Shown one piece after another: positions 33,476 to 44,737 of a DNA stretch of 64,000 nt; positions within the stretch are counted from its first letter, which is position 1; every line of letters starts with the position of its first letter. The DNA lies in the NCBI GenBank assembly GCA_035578175.1, contig JAQMRL010000006.1, forward strand, positions 28,584,393 through 28,648,392, in the 5' to 3' direction. The notes beneath the pieces were generated by a model. It was not told the DNA's origin. It saw only the letters and a list, made by a program, of their open reading frames with translations, and ran no database searches. This DNA is from Catonia carolina (Eukaryota; Arthropoda; Insecta; Hemiptera; Achilidae). The translations under genes and the position numbers were made by a program.

Positions 33476-34211
33476 TTCCGGTTGACCGATTTTGATGAAC
33501 AAAATCGGTCAACCGGAAGTAGTAATTTATTCGTGTCATTATTCACTTTTTTGCGATTTTCTCAGTAACGGCTTTTCTGTATTGTATAAAAATCGCCTCA
33601 TTTACTAAATTGTTTATGCTCTACAAGATGGGGTAGGCGCCATGTCAGCTGATATTTTTGGGGAGGCTGTTTCCTCGTAAACAAATTGTTTTTTTATAAT
33701 ATTTCGGCTTTAATATGCATTTTACCGCAAAATGTACATCATAAAAGTTGTAGAAAATTTAAAGTTTTGCAACTTTTATTAAAAACATTTTTTTGTATAA
33801 CGTTTTGTTTAGCGGTAATTAGCGATTTTATTTTTGTTTCTCACGAAACGGTAAAAAAAATCAATTTTTTTAAGATTTCAGCCTTAGCATGAATTTTACG
33901 ACAATATGTATATATTTATATACAATATGCATATTGTATATAAACAAATATATAGGAAATTAAAAGATCTACAACTTTTATTAAGACAATTTTTCTTTAC
34001 AGATCCTAGTTTAGCGTGAAAGAGTGAGTTTCCGTATTTTTAAGCCAAACTGAGGTCGATTTCATTTTGTCTTTTCACTCATGATTAAAATTAGGGTATG
34101 TTTATTGAGGTTTTGTTTTTGTTTATTTATAATATTTTATTACTGATGTTAGGTTGTATTGTTAATTATTTGTATTGGCAAGAGAAAGTCGTGTGAGTGT
34201 TTCACACCAGA
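33476..34211 (-). mobile_element. rep-A copy 16, left half in inverted orientation
   Basis: After the turn at 33476-33515 the sequence runs as reverse-complement rep-A, from the module (aaaatcggtcaaccggaagt) to the element's left end, 'tttcacaccaga' at 34211. The right part with the CA tract is absent. Copies 15 and 16 therefore form a head-to-head foldback. Confidence 0.88.
33478..33517. repeat. inverted repeat at the junction of copies 15 and 16
   Basis: CCGGTTGACCGATTTTG and its exact complement CAAAATCGGTCAACCGG are separated by only 5 nt. The palindrome marks the point where the element turns round. Confidence 0.9.
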
Positions 34212-34319
34212 TTTTTTTTTATCTAATTTCTGTTCTTTTGCTCTGCTGAAATTTTTGCTTAGTGAAAATATAGTCTTTTTTTAATGGACAGTCACATTTT
34301 GTTTACAGACACACAAATC

Positions 34320-34402
34320 AATTGGTAAAAAAAACAATCGATATGAAAAAAATATTTTCTTCCCGTATATATACTGTATATTCATATAGGGCAAGAGAAA
34401 GT
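34320..34402 (+). mobile_element. rep-A copy 17, 3' end fragment
   Basis: Only the last part: 'atcgatatgaaaaaaatattt', the hairpin region and GGCAAGAGAAAGT. Confidence 0.75.
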
Positions 34403-36235
34403 AATATTAAATAACACACTTTCAGTATTGGGTGAATTTTTTTTTAACGATACTAAAATGAAAAGTTTATATACTTGTAGAACACGAATGTATTGATGGT
34501 AATGAATTATTAAATAAATAAATGAATGAAAAGAATTAAATATCAGTGTTGGCTAACCTGATGAATGACTGTTCTGTCAGAACGAATCAGTTTGTCACTT
34601 CAAGTTGCCAGTACTGACAACTGGATTGGTATATGCATGTTGTACTCTGGCAGGTAATCAATGTTTAGAGAAATATCCCATTAAGTGAGTACATGTACGT
34701 ATTCAACCCATTTTCCGTAAATAAATTCTCTCATAAAATGTCAAACCCTTTAATTTAACAAGCTTAAAAAGATAAAAACGTAGAGTACATTAATAGAATT
34801 CTAAAATTTCAATTTTATTTTTGTAGAATATAAATATAAAAATTCAATTAATATCACCCACAATTTAATTTTGTGAAATTCCCCCTTTGTGTAGGACCAA
34901 TTTTAGACCATGAGAGGTGAGTTTAGAAGTTTCTAAAGGCTCTTTTTGCAACCCACATTCTCAGCATTCGTTCAATATTTACTTTTCTCCTTTCTTCTGG
35001 CCACCCGATATTTTTGCTTTCATTGAAGTCCTTAAGTCCATAATTATTTGTTCATTAAGTTTTCTCGGTTTGTTCCGGTTTTCTCAAAATCTTTTATGGC
35101 TTCTTTAAACCATTTCTCCTGGACCGAAAAGAGTTTGGAGCGATCAAACCCGGTAAATGAAAATGGAAAACTGTACAAAACCTTATAATGGAACTAGAAC
35201 TGCTGGTCGAATTATGCAAGTTAACGCTTCTAGCGGTTAATCTATGTACTAAATAACCTTCACTACTTCGTTAGCAATGCGTGATTTTCATAATTTGTAG
35301 TTTTGCGTGTCCTTAATAAAATTGAATTTAAAAGAAAACTGTTCCATTTTTATTGACTTCATTTACATTATTTTTTTGAGAATAAAATTCTCTACAAATT
35401 GTATTGAATATTTTTCTTTGTTTATTAGCAGTTTAACGGAGTTATTGTAGTCCAAATGCAAAAAAAGTGTGTTTACGACGCTAACCTTTTTTTCTTTACC
35501 CCGATTTTATCCTAAACTATTAGAGATAGAGTTCTGCGACAGGTTTTATACGATTTGTTAGCTCATTTTACACAAAACTTATCTAATTATCAAACTCAAT
35601 TAACACCCTAAAATTTTCAGTGTGAGTTAATTTCACTGAGGGATCTGAATTTCAGGTGAAATCTTTGATCCTGTCAAAATCTGAAAATCTGTATAACTCG
35701 CCAACGAAGCGTTCCAGACCCATATTTATATGAACTTTTTTCATTATTTTTCTGAGAGGAATAAGCTTGTGCAGTATGGCATACTCCTCCTGAAACACTC
35801 TGTATACAAATAGCTTTTTTTAAATTACCAGTAGCCTAAACAATACACACACACATATTTATACACACACCCTCACGCTCGACATTTGATCACGGTTTGT
35901 ACAGTCTCCAAACAATAATAACTTTTCCATATAATTTATTAAACAAGTGTGTTACTGATCGTATCCTCTAAAAATATATGACGCAATCTACGATATGCTC
36001 ATATTTGAAAAGCTTCAGTCCAGTGTATTGTTTCTTTACTAAACGTCCACAACTTAGCTGCAAGAAATAATACTGAAAAAACATAACATCGAAATAATCT
36101 GACTCATAGTTTAATGTGTAAATTAATAAAAAGAAGAATCTATATTGAAAACCCTTCGTAATCTTGACATAAGTTTAACTTCCTGTAGACAGCTCTTGTT
36201 ATGAAAATTTATTATCGTACGCGCCGGAAAATAAA
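34403..36235. other. long spacer; possible MITE end near 35.8 kb, no gene found
   Basis: No convincing coding sequence. Around 35780-35806 the phrase 'cctgaaacactctgtata' resembles the inverted end (TATACAGGGTGTTTC type) of many insect TA-flanked MITEs, but the other end is not found. A short run at 34560-34660 is less AT-rich, without an assignable frame. Confidence 0.35.
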
Positions 36236-36420
36236 ATATATTGTTCTTGACGTCTCTCAGACGTTCGACAAGGTGTGGTATGATAGATTACTATATAAAA
36301 TCAAATTTATTTTCCCTCATAATATATTTTATGTTTTACTACAAACCTAATTCAGGACAGTAATAGGATAATTACAGTAACAGGATAATTTGCGAAGGGC
36401 CCATTTTAGGTTTTGTGAGG
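36236..36420 (+). pseudogene. Jockey-type RT fragment, heavily decayed
   Basis: A short plus-strand stretch reads VLDVSQTFDKVWYDRLLYKI, the reverse transcriptase motif that contains the first catalytic Asp. It is followed after stops by a remnant of the GVPQGS..GP motif (KGPILGF). It is not continuous with the LINE that starts at about 36486, which belongs to another family. Confidence 0.65.
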
Positions 36421-36485
36421 TATGCTATCAAGTTAATTAAAAAATATCAAGTGATAAAATGAAAGTGGCCTTTAGAGGAAAATAT

Positions 36486-38732
36486 CTCTTTAGGAAAAAA
36501 TAATGGTGAATGGAGTGATTCTGGAACAGGTCAAACACTTTGCCTATTTTGGATGTGATGAGTCATACGAAGAGAATAACGATGTATTACAAAAATTTCA
36601 GAAATTTAGTAGGATTTGTGGTAAAATACATCGAAATTTTAAGGAAAGGGCCCGAACTGGCATATTAATGAAGGTTTATAAGGCAGTAGCTGTCTCAACA
36701 CTGATATATCGCAGTGAGACCTGGGTGTAGAAGAAGAATATGAAAATTTTATATGTAAATATGAAAAATTTCAGAAATTTAGTAGGATTTGTGATACAAT
36801 ACATCGAAATTTTAAGGAAAGGGCCCGAACTGGCATATTAATGAAGGTTTATAAGGCAGTAGCTGCCTCAACACTGATATTTCGCAGTGAGACCTGGTAT
36901 AGAAGAAGAATATGAAAATTTTATATGTAAATATGAAAAATTTCAGAAATTTAGTAGGATTTGTGGTACAATACATCGAAATTTTAAGGAAAGGGCCCGA
37001 ACTGGCATATTAATGAAGGTTTATAAGGCAGTAGCTGTCTCAACACTGATATATCGCAGTGAGACCTGGGTGTAGAAGAAGAATATGAAAATTTTATATG
37101 TAAATATGAAACATTTCAGAAATTTAGTAGGATTTGTGGTACAATACATCGAAATTTTAAGGAAAGGGCCCGAACTGGCATATTAATGAAGGTTTATAAG
37201 GCAGTAGCTGTCTCAACACTGATATATCGCAGTGAGACCTGGGTGTAGAAGAAGAATATGAAAATTTTATATGTAAATATGAAAAATTTCAGAAATTTAG
37301 TAGGATTTGTGATACAATACATCGAAATTTTAAGGAAAGGGCCCGAACTGGCATATTAATGAAGGTTTATAAGGCAGTAGCTGCCTCAGCACTGATATTT
37401 CGCAGTGAGACCTGGTATAGAAGAAGAATATGAAAATTTTATATGTAAATATGAAAAATTTCAGAAATTTAGTAGGATTTGTGGTACAATACATCGAAAT
37501 TTTAAGGAAAGGGCCCGAACTGGCATATTAATGAAGGTTTATAAGGCAGTAGCTGTCTCAACACTGATATATCGCAGTGAGACCTGGGTGTAGAAGAAGA
37601 ATATGAAAATTTTATATGTAAATATGAAACATTTCAGAAATTTAGTAGGATTTGTGGTACAATACATCGAAATTTTAAGGAAAGGGCCCGAACTGGCATA
37701 TTAATGAAGGTTTATAAGGCAGTAGCTGTCTCAACACTGATATATCGCAGTGAGACCTGGGTGTAGAAGAAGAATATGAAAATTTTATATGTAAATATGA
37801 AAAATTTCAGAAATTTAGTAGGATTTGTGATACAATACATCGAAATTTTAAGGAAAGGGCCCGAACTGGCATATTAATGAAGGTTTATAAGGCAGTAGCT
37901 GCCTCAGCACTGATATTTCGCAGTGAGACCTGGTATAGAAGAAGAATATGAAAATTTTATATGTAAATATGAAAAATTTCAGAAATTTAGTAGGATTTGT
38001 GGTACAATACATCGAAATTTTAAGGAAAGGGCCCGAACTGGCATATTAATGAAGGTTTATAAGGCAGTAGCTGTCTCAACACTGATATATCGCAGTGAGA
38101 CCTGGGTGTAGAAGAAGAATATGAAAATTTTATATGTAAATATGAAACATTTCAGAAATTTAGTAGGATTTGTGGTACAATACATCGAAATTTTAAGGAA
38201 AGGGCCCGAACTGGCATATTAATGAAGGTTTATAAGGCAGTAGCTGTCTCAACACTGATATATCGCAGTGAGACCTGGGTGTAGAAGAAGAATATGAAAA
38301 TTTTATATGTAAATATGAAACATTTCAGAAATTTAGTAGGATTTGTGGTACAATACATCGAAATTTTAAGGAAAGGGCCCGAACTGGCATATTAATGAAG
38401 GTTTATAAGGCAGTTGCTGCCTCAACACTGATATTTCGCAGTGAGACCTGGTATAGAAGAAGATTTGAAAATTTTATATATGAATATGAAAAATTTCAGA
38501 AATTTAGTAGGATTTGTGGTACAATACATCGAAGTTTTAAGGAAAGGGCCCGAACTGGCATATTAATGAAGGTTTATAAGGCAGTAGCTGCCTCAACACT
38601 GATATTTCGCAGTGAGACCTGGTGTAGAAGAAGAATATTAAAATTCCATTCAGTCGGTAGAGATGCGCTTCTTGAGATTAATTAAGGACTGTAGTCAACG
38701 GGTTGGTTCAGAAAATGAGGATATACGGTGAG
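36486..38732 (+). pseudogene. LINE polymerase fragment expanded by an internal tandem array
   Basis: The copy begins with MVNGVILEQVKHFAYFGCDE and the FQKFSRICGKIHRNFKERAR region of an RTE-like LINE polymerase. The same polymerase sequence resumes after the array in a new frame as QSVEMRFLRLIKDC..RVGSENEDIR (38655-38732). The related single-copy fragment at 22093-22625 joins these two parts directly, which shows that the 12-fold array in between arose inside this copy. Stops in each monomer make it non-coding. Confidence 0.85.
36590..38640 (+). repeat. 12-copy tandem array, ~173-bp monomer, 518-bp higher-order repeat
   Basis: The landmark GCAGTGAGACCTGG occurs at 36711, 36884, 37056, 37229, 37402, 37574, 37747, 37920, 38092, 38265, 38438 and 38609. 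Spacings are 173, 172, 173 repeated three times, then 173 and 171. Monomers fall into two types: one with 'gtctcaacactgatatatcgc' and GGGTGTAG, the other with 'gcctca.cactgatatttcgc' and GGTATAG. Their order (b-a-a) repeats every 518 bp, as shown by identical 62-codon frames at 36887, 37405 and 37923. About 130 bp of each monomer is LINE polymerase sequence and about 43 bp is an AT-rich linker. Confidence 0.96.
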
Positions 38733-39036
38733 AGTGAGATGTGTGTGTCCTCTTAAGGAGACAATTAAGAAGTACCGCCGGAATAAATGTATAAAATACA
38801 TACGAATATGGCCTTCAAAACTCGACTCACCACGTTTAAAGTGCCCAAACCACTTGACAAAACTCGTGTGCGGCTCATTGCATATTCCATTAAAGCCTGT
38901 TAAAGCATTTAACAACAAAATTTCAAACACACTCTTTGTTCTTTTAAATATACCTTAACGACGTTGCAGAACACAACAACAGTAACAAAATGACAGCACT
39001 ATGATCAAAAGTCAACCCACGAACTGACGCCGTCTG
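38733..39036 (-). pseudogene. possible mariner-type transposase N-terminus
   Basis: The minus-strand frame 38930-38682 contains SFVKWFGHFKRGESSFEGH, similar to the helix-turn-helix signature (WF.RFK.G..S.ED) at the N-terminus of mariner transposases. Only this block is recognisable, and no terminal repeats or downstream catalytic motifs were found. Plain chance similarity cannot be excluded. Confidence 0.4.
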
Positions 39037-39440
39037 AGCCGTTTTTAAGAAAATCGTAAAAAGTGAAAGATGACACGAATAAACTACTACTTCTGGTTGA
39101 CCGACTTTGATGAAAATTTTCATGTCCTTTAGTAATACCGAACTTAAGTCTCAAGTTTCAATTTCGTATGATGGTCCGTTCTTAAGATATTTTGTTCACG
39201 TACACACACGCACACACACACACGCGCGCGCGCACACACACACATAATCTCATTTAAAAAAATCTTTTAATTTCTCACACACACACACACACACACGTAG
39301 ACACAGACCAATAGCTAAAAACATGTTTCTTGGGTTCAGCGGGTCTGAAAATATGTATATCCGTTGAAAACTCGATATCAAAAAATCGACATGAAAACAA
39401 TACTTTCCTTCCTATAATATTCATATAGGAAAGAGAGAAA
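39037..39440 (+). mobile_element. rep-A copy 18, 3' part
   Basis: From 'gagccgtttttaagaaaatcg' through two CA tracts (39199-39245 and 39279-39298) to the hairpin and a degenerate right end. The CA tract is split by a unique 35-bp insert. Confidence 0.85.
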
Positions 39441-39445
39441 GAAAT

Positions 39446-39696
39446 AAAATCGTAGGAGCCGTTTTTGAGATAATCTCAAAATAGTTTAAAATCGCACGAA
39501 TAAACTACTTCTTCCAGTTGGATAATTTTAACGAAAATGCTCGTGTCGGGTCCCTTTGTGACACCTACCTTACTAAAAATTTGTTTTTCGGTTCACGCGG
39601 CCTGACAAAGTGTTCATACAGTGAAAACTTGTTTCAAAAGAGCGACATGAAAACAATACTTTGCTTCTCTAGTATTCATATAGGGCAAGAGAAAGT
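39446..39696 (+). mobile_element. rep-A copy 19, 3' part
   Basis: Starts at almost the same element position as copy 18 ('aaatcgtaggagccgtttttg') and ends GGCAAGAGAAAGT. It lacks the CA region. Copies 18 and 19 stand in tandem as two 3' parts, suggesting duplication or repeated 5' truncation. Confidence 0.85.
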
Positions 39697-40263
39697 AAAA
39701 ATTAAATAATATATGAATATCATATTATAATAAAACTACTAAAAGTTTTGTGGGAATGAAATACTGACCACATATAAATTCAATTTTACAATTTAATTGT
39801 TATGTTCTTGCGGTTACATTACTCTCCCATACTCCAAGTCTGGGTGATGAATATCAGAAATGGTGCTTCAAAACTGTTTGTTTCCCTAACCACACTGAAG
39901 AGCTGGAATTACTGTTTATTTAATGAGGCAAAGCGTTACTAACGTAACAGGTTGAAGAAAGGAAACACAGTAAAACGCAGTAGAATAGAAAATCGTAAGT
40001 AAAACCACAGATGTTAATTTACATAACCAAATAAACTTAATTCTTAAACTAATTTTCTTATTGACGTTTCTTTTACATTTTATATTCAAAAACTCTGACG
40101 ACTACCAGAAAAATTCTGGTGTGAATTCGTTAGACGTTATTTTTATATTATCGGATTTCAATAACAATATAACTTTTGTTAAAATACTTTTATAAACTTT
40201 TCACTATAATTTTTCTTTAAAAAAGTACTTCTTTGAAGACTATGATAATCTAGTTATGAAAAA
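39697..40263. other. AT-rich spacer, no gene found
   Basis: Only AT-rich sequence. A lone 'attctggtgtgaattcg' near 40113 resembles the left tip of rep-A but nothing follows it. Confidence 0.4.
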
Positions 40264-41029
40264 TCTGGTGTAAAACACTCACACAACTTTCTCTTGCCAA
40301 TGCAAATAATAAACAATATAACTTAACATTAGTAATAAATTATTAGAAATAAACAAACTAACTACCCTTAAAAAACATAACCTTATTTTAATTATGAGTA
40401 AAAGACGCTAAATAAAAATCAACCTCAGTTTGGCTTAAAAATACAGAAAATCAATCGTTCACGCTAAGCTAGGCTCTGTAGAGAAAAATGCTTAAATAAA
40501 AGTTGTAGATCTTTTAATTTCCTATAAATTTGATTATACAGTTTTGTCGTAAAATGTTTATTAAGGCTGAAACCATAAAAAATGCTTTTTTACAAGTTTC
40601 GTGAGGAAAAAAACAGAAAATCGCTAATTACCGCTTAACCAAGCGTTATACAAAAAATGTTTAGAATAAAAGTTGTAGGATTTACAATTCTCTACAACTA
40701 AAACTTTTATTATACATTTTTACGCTAAAATGCATATTAAAGATGCAATCTTAAAAAAACAATTTTTTTACGAGAAAACAATCTTTCCAAGAATTTCAGC
40801 AGACATGGCGCCTACCCTATCTTGCAGAGCATAAAAAAATGTAGTAAATGAGACGATTTTTAAAAAATCGTAGGAGCCGTTTTTGAGAAAATCGCAAAAA
40901 AGTGAAAAATGACATGAATAAACTACTACTTCCGGTTGACCGATTTTAATGAAAATGTTCGTGTTGAGTCCCTAGCGGTACCTAACTTTAGTTTTAAGTT
41001 CGTACGATGTTCCGTTCTTGAGAGTTTTG

Positions 41030-41069
<40 letters not shown>

Positions 41070-41189
41070 GACCAGTCGCTATTAACATAATTTTTTGGGT
41101 TCAGGGGTGTAAAAACGTGTAGATCCAGTAAAAAATCGACAAGAAATCAATACTTTCCTTCCTATATATTCATATAGGCAAGCGAAAGT
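40264..41189 (+). mobile_element. rep-A copy 20, complete
   Basis: From TCTGGTGTAAAACAC to GGCAAGcGAAAGT, with five A residues on both sides. CA tract 41033-41067. Confidence 0.93.
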
Positions 41190-42668
41190 AAAAATATGTA
41201 CCACTAACATTCGACTTTCTCTAGCTCCATGTGAATTTATAACTTATAGGAGAAGAAAATTATTGTTTTCATATTGGTTTTTCGAAATCGAGTTTTAATG
41301 AGAAATATAGGTTTTCATGAAACCAAAAGTATCGGTTTTTACAGATTGATCAGCATGTGAACAAAATATTCCAAGAACGGAATAGCGTACAAAGTTGAAA
41401 CTTGGAACTTAAGTTAGGTACTACTAGGAAACCAGATAGGAACATTTTCATCAAAGTCGATCAATCAGACGTAGTAGTTTATCGTAAAAAAATTTCGTTA
41501 TTTTCTTACAAATGGCTACTCCGATTTAAAAAAAAGTTCACCTCATATATTTTTTATTCTCTGCAAGATAAAGTAAACGCCATAACTACTGAAATTCTTA
41601 AGGAGGCTGTGCTCTCATGGTAAAAATTGTTTATTTAAAATTGTGGCCTTAGGGCAAAAGTATAAAAAGGTATTAAAGTTGTAAACAATTAAAAACCCAA
41701 CAACTTTTATTTAAAACATTTTTCCTACAACGTTTAATTTAGCGTCATTATTTTCTGTATTTTACTCATCAAAATTGGTAAAAATTCGGTTTTATTTAAC
41801 ATTGTGGGCCTTAGTTTTCATTGGTAGAAATTAAAAAAAAATTGTCATCTAACATTTTGTTTTGTCCGTCCGTCCGTCACACCCAGATATCAGGAACTAC
41901 AAGAGATAGCAACAAATGGTTTCCGGATTCAAAATTGACACAAAATATTAGTGGGTCTAAATTGGATTTGAAGTTTCGGTTTCAACCGGAAGTGGCCCAA
42001 AACCAGAAGTCAAGAAAATCAATCTCAGAAACTACAAGAGATAGCAACAAACGGTTTTAAGATTTATAATCTACACAAAAAGTTAGTGGACCTGGATTGG
42101 GTTTGAAGTTCCATCTTTGACTGTAAGTGACCCAAAACCGGAAGTCAAGAAATAAAATTCGGAATTTAGAGAACATAATTAAATAGTGTCATCGATTCCT
42201 TTTAATGAGTAGATACACAAATCATTGGGTTTTAAGTTCCTATATCGACCAAAAGTGGCCCAAAACCGGAGTTCAAGAAATCAAAATTTTTTTTTTTGAC
42301 ATTCTGCAAAATTACAATCTATTCAATCATGAACAATAAGTAATTACGATGAGTAGAAAGAAACAGTTATTCACATCAGCAATCCAGTGATTACTGTTGT
42401 AGCCACTAACTTAAATGTATACTATCATTTACAATAATATTAGTAATGTTAACAATGATATTAATCTTAGTAAACAAGAACATTCATACTCACGTACATC
42501 AACAAACACGCACACACACACACACACACACATACTCACGCAACCACTCTTAATACGTACATTTTACATATTTTACACACTAAATCTATGTACAAGGTCT
42601 AAAACGTTAAATCTTTTCAGTCTCACAAAATTATTTACACTATTGTCTAATAAGTTCACTGATAAATA

Positions 42669-43616
42669 CGAGGGTAGGCTGATAAGTAATGCACACATGC
42701 TTGTAGAAGACGAACAAAAAGAAATAGCAAGATGGGGTAAATAACAAATTAAAGTACAAATCTTAACCTACCAAATTATCTATTTATTTTTCAATATAGT
42801 CACCGTTAAGCATTACACATTTCTCCCAACGTTTAACAAGTTTTTTCATTCCGTCACTGAAAAATTCTTCCGACTTTCCTCGAACCCAGGACGCAATAGC
42901 TGCCTTCACCTCATTGTCCGAGCTGTAATGATTACCCTTAAGGTCTCTCTTCAGTAGAGGAAAAAAATAAAAATCGCAAGGTGCAAGGTCGGGAGAATAC
43001 GGAGGGTGTAAAATTGGTTGAAACTTCAGGTTTCTCAGAGCCTCTTCAGTTGCACGCGAAGTGTGTGGACGAGCACTGTCATGTTGCAAGATTATTGGCG
43101 CCAGGCTGTCTCTAACAAGGTAAACTCGACGTCGGAGGTGTTTTAGAGTCTGTATGTACTGAGTAGAATTTACCGTTCCTCCTCGTTCCAGGTAATCAGT
43201 CACCTAAACTCGACGAGCATCCCAAAACAGTCAAAAGAGTTGTTTTTGCGGATGGTTGTGTTCTGAACTTTTTAACATTGGGAGAATGTGGATGACGATA
43301 TTCAGCGCTCTGCCTTTTCTCTTTGGGGTCGTAATGATGAACCAATGACTCGTCTCCCGTCACAATAGTCAAAAAAGTCGTCTCCTTCGTCGCGATAAAT
43401 TCAATAACAGCACGTTTTTTTACTCGCGTTGACACAGCACCAGAACACGACACCATACTTTCACTACTTAAAACAAACTGGATGAACGCAACGTTTTCAA
43501 ACTGTGCAAGCGTATAGAGAAGAAATAGTACTTTCAAATGCCACCAGGCGCCCTTCTAAAGTTCACTTTGTTTGCGTTCTACAAGCATGTGTGCATAAGT
43601 TATCAGCCTACCCTCG
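42669..43616 (-). mobile_element. mariner 2, internally deleted
   Basis: Inverted ends of about 40 bp starting CGAGGGTAGGCTGATAA, flanked by TA at 42667-42668 and 43617-43618. At 948 bp it is shorter than an intact mariner (about 1.3 kb). Removing it restores an open reading frame in the surrounding LINE, which confirms the TA target duplication. Confidence 0.95.
42784..43537 (-). pseudogene. mariner transposase (mariner 2), deleted and frameshifted
   Basis: Reads on the minus strand in two parts. 43537-43196 holds the start (VSCSGAVSTRVKKRAVIEFI), then directly TGDESLVHHYDPKEKRQSAE with the first catalytic Asp; the DNA-binding region between them is deleted. After a shift in a T run and a TAG near 43200, 43203-42784 continues with DYLERGG, QHDSARPHTS (second Asp) and HPPYSPDLAPCDFYFFP (third Asp), ending NGDYIEK. 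The last two Asp are spaced as in DD34D enzymes. The enzyme is inactive as it stands. Confidence 0.93.
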
Positions 43617-44150
43617 TAATTTGGATGGACCTCAAGCCGTCTTTGATACCGAACACTGAAGTTTTTAATTTCTTGTTGAATAGAATTCATCTTTAAATCT
43701 TTGTATATGTATTTATTAGAAATATACCAAGGTATATTGAGTAACTGTCGAAATCAAAATTGGAATTTGGAAACAAAAATATTGTCATTCGATTCCTCTT
43801 AAAAAGTAGATACAGAAATCACTAATGGTTTTTGCCATTAGTCAAAGTTAAGTCCTTTTAAAAATTGCCACCGGCCATGAGACGCATCGTCTCATAACAA
43901 GGATTTTTACTATTCATTTTAAGATAAAAGTATAAAAATATAATTAACGTTATAGAAAATTTAAAAAAATACAAATTTTACTTAGAGAATTTTTTTTATT
44001 AAGCTTACTTTAGCGTCAATTAGTGATTTTCCGTATTTTTAAGCCCTAAAGAGACTGATTTTCATTTAACGTCATTCATTCATGGTTAAAAGTTTTATAT
44101 TTTTCATTATTTAAATTGGCAAGAGAAAGTTGTACAAGTATTTTAAAAAG

Positions 44151-44558
44151 ATTTAAAAAACTATTTTGAATATTACTACAACGGAATTTAAAATTATGTT
44201 AGGAGAAATTAAAATATATTAAGAAGTTGCAAAGAAAAAATATGTCTGATAATTTTTCAACCGAGCGAGATGGAGAATAATGTCTAGAATACCGTAATAA
44301 AGAAAATATGGAAAGGGACGAGACAGGGTTGCTGATGTTGATAATAACTGAGATGATGATGATGATGATGATAATGAAGAAGAATTCCTTTTGAGAACAC
44401 TGCCCTTTACTTTGTTGTAAATTATTTCCTTTCGTTTACATGTTTGTGAAAAATTTAGGTATTTATTGGCACAAAAATATGTGAATGCTCATTAAATTCA
44501 TTGAACGTCTTTTACCACTTTATTATTATTATTATAATTTCCACATATACTTTTAATA
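44151..44558. other. spacer with (TGA)n microsatellite
   Basis: AT-rich, with a short GATGAT run (44351-44376). No gene found. Confidence 0.5.
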
Positions 44559-44737
44559 TACCGGGTGACCCACGAACAGGTTACTATTTTTGAATTAACA
44601 TACCGGTTGTATCGCACACTCTACAGACTGGAAACTTTACGATTATAATAAATATATATGTAAAAATGTACCCTCGAATTTCATTTGCTTATGATTAATC
44701 AAAACAAAATGGCGGAATAAGAAAATACTATCAAAAA

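Larger units (their letters stand above)
42289..43749 (-). pseudogene. 5'-truncated Jockey LINE, split by mariner 2
   Basis: A minus-strand LINE 3' end with an 11-T run on the plus strand at its left (the A tail) and a 12-bp target duplication, GAAATCAAAATT, at 42277-42288 and 43750-43761. With the mariner removed the C-terminal frame is clean: PWYISNKYIYKDLKMNSIQQ, then YQRRLEVHPN, and ending NFVRLKRFNVLDLVHRFSV before a stop. This fits the end of a Jockey polymerase. The 3' UTR includes a CA tract (42507-42532) unrelated to rep-A. Confidence 0.9.
41821..43877 (+). mobile_element. rep-M MITE, split by a LINE insertion
   Basis: Left end GGTAGAAATTaaaaaaaaATTG and right end TTTTAAAAATTGCCACC are inverted to each other (rep-M terminus GGTGGCAATTTTTAAA). 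The internal 130-bp repeats are present at 41880-42290. The distal part ('attcgattcctcttaaaaagt' and 'atggtttttgccattag') follows at 43762-43877. The LINE fragment 42289-43749 interrupts it. A perfect 8-bp hairpin ATGAGACG/CGTCTCAT lies just beyond the right end (43881-43899). Confidence 0.82.
41214..44150 (-). mobile_element. rep-A copy 21, diverged, host of a three-layer insertion
   Basis: 41214-41820 and about 43878-44150 are reverse-complement rep-A parts that join in correct order (…ggccttag-ttttcatt / tattcattttaagataaaag…). The copy resembles the diverged copy 2. The rep-M element 41821-43877 sits between the parts. Confidence 0.85.

Noticed and set aside
36887..38111. Three identical 62-codon frames in the tandem array as a repeated gene
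   Set aside because: They are LINE-derived, end in a stop in each type-a monomer, and owe their identity to the 518-bp repeat unit.
36590..38640. CRISPR-like regular array
   Set aside because: Monomers are contiguous with no unique spacers, about 173 bp long, and derived from LINE polymerase sequence.
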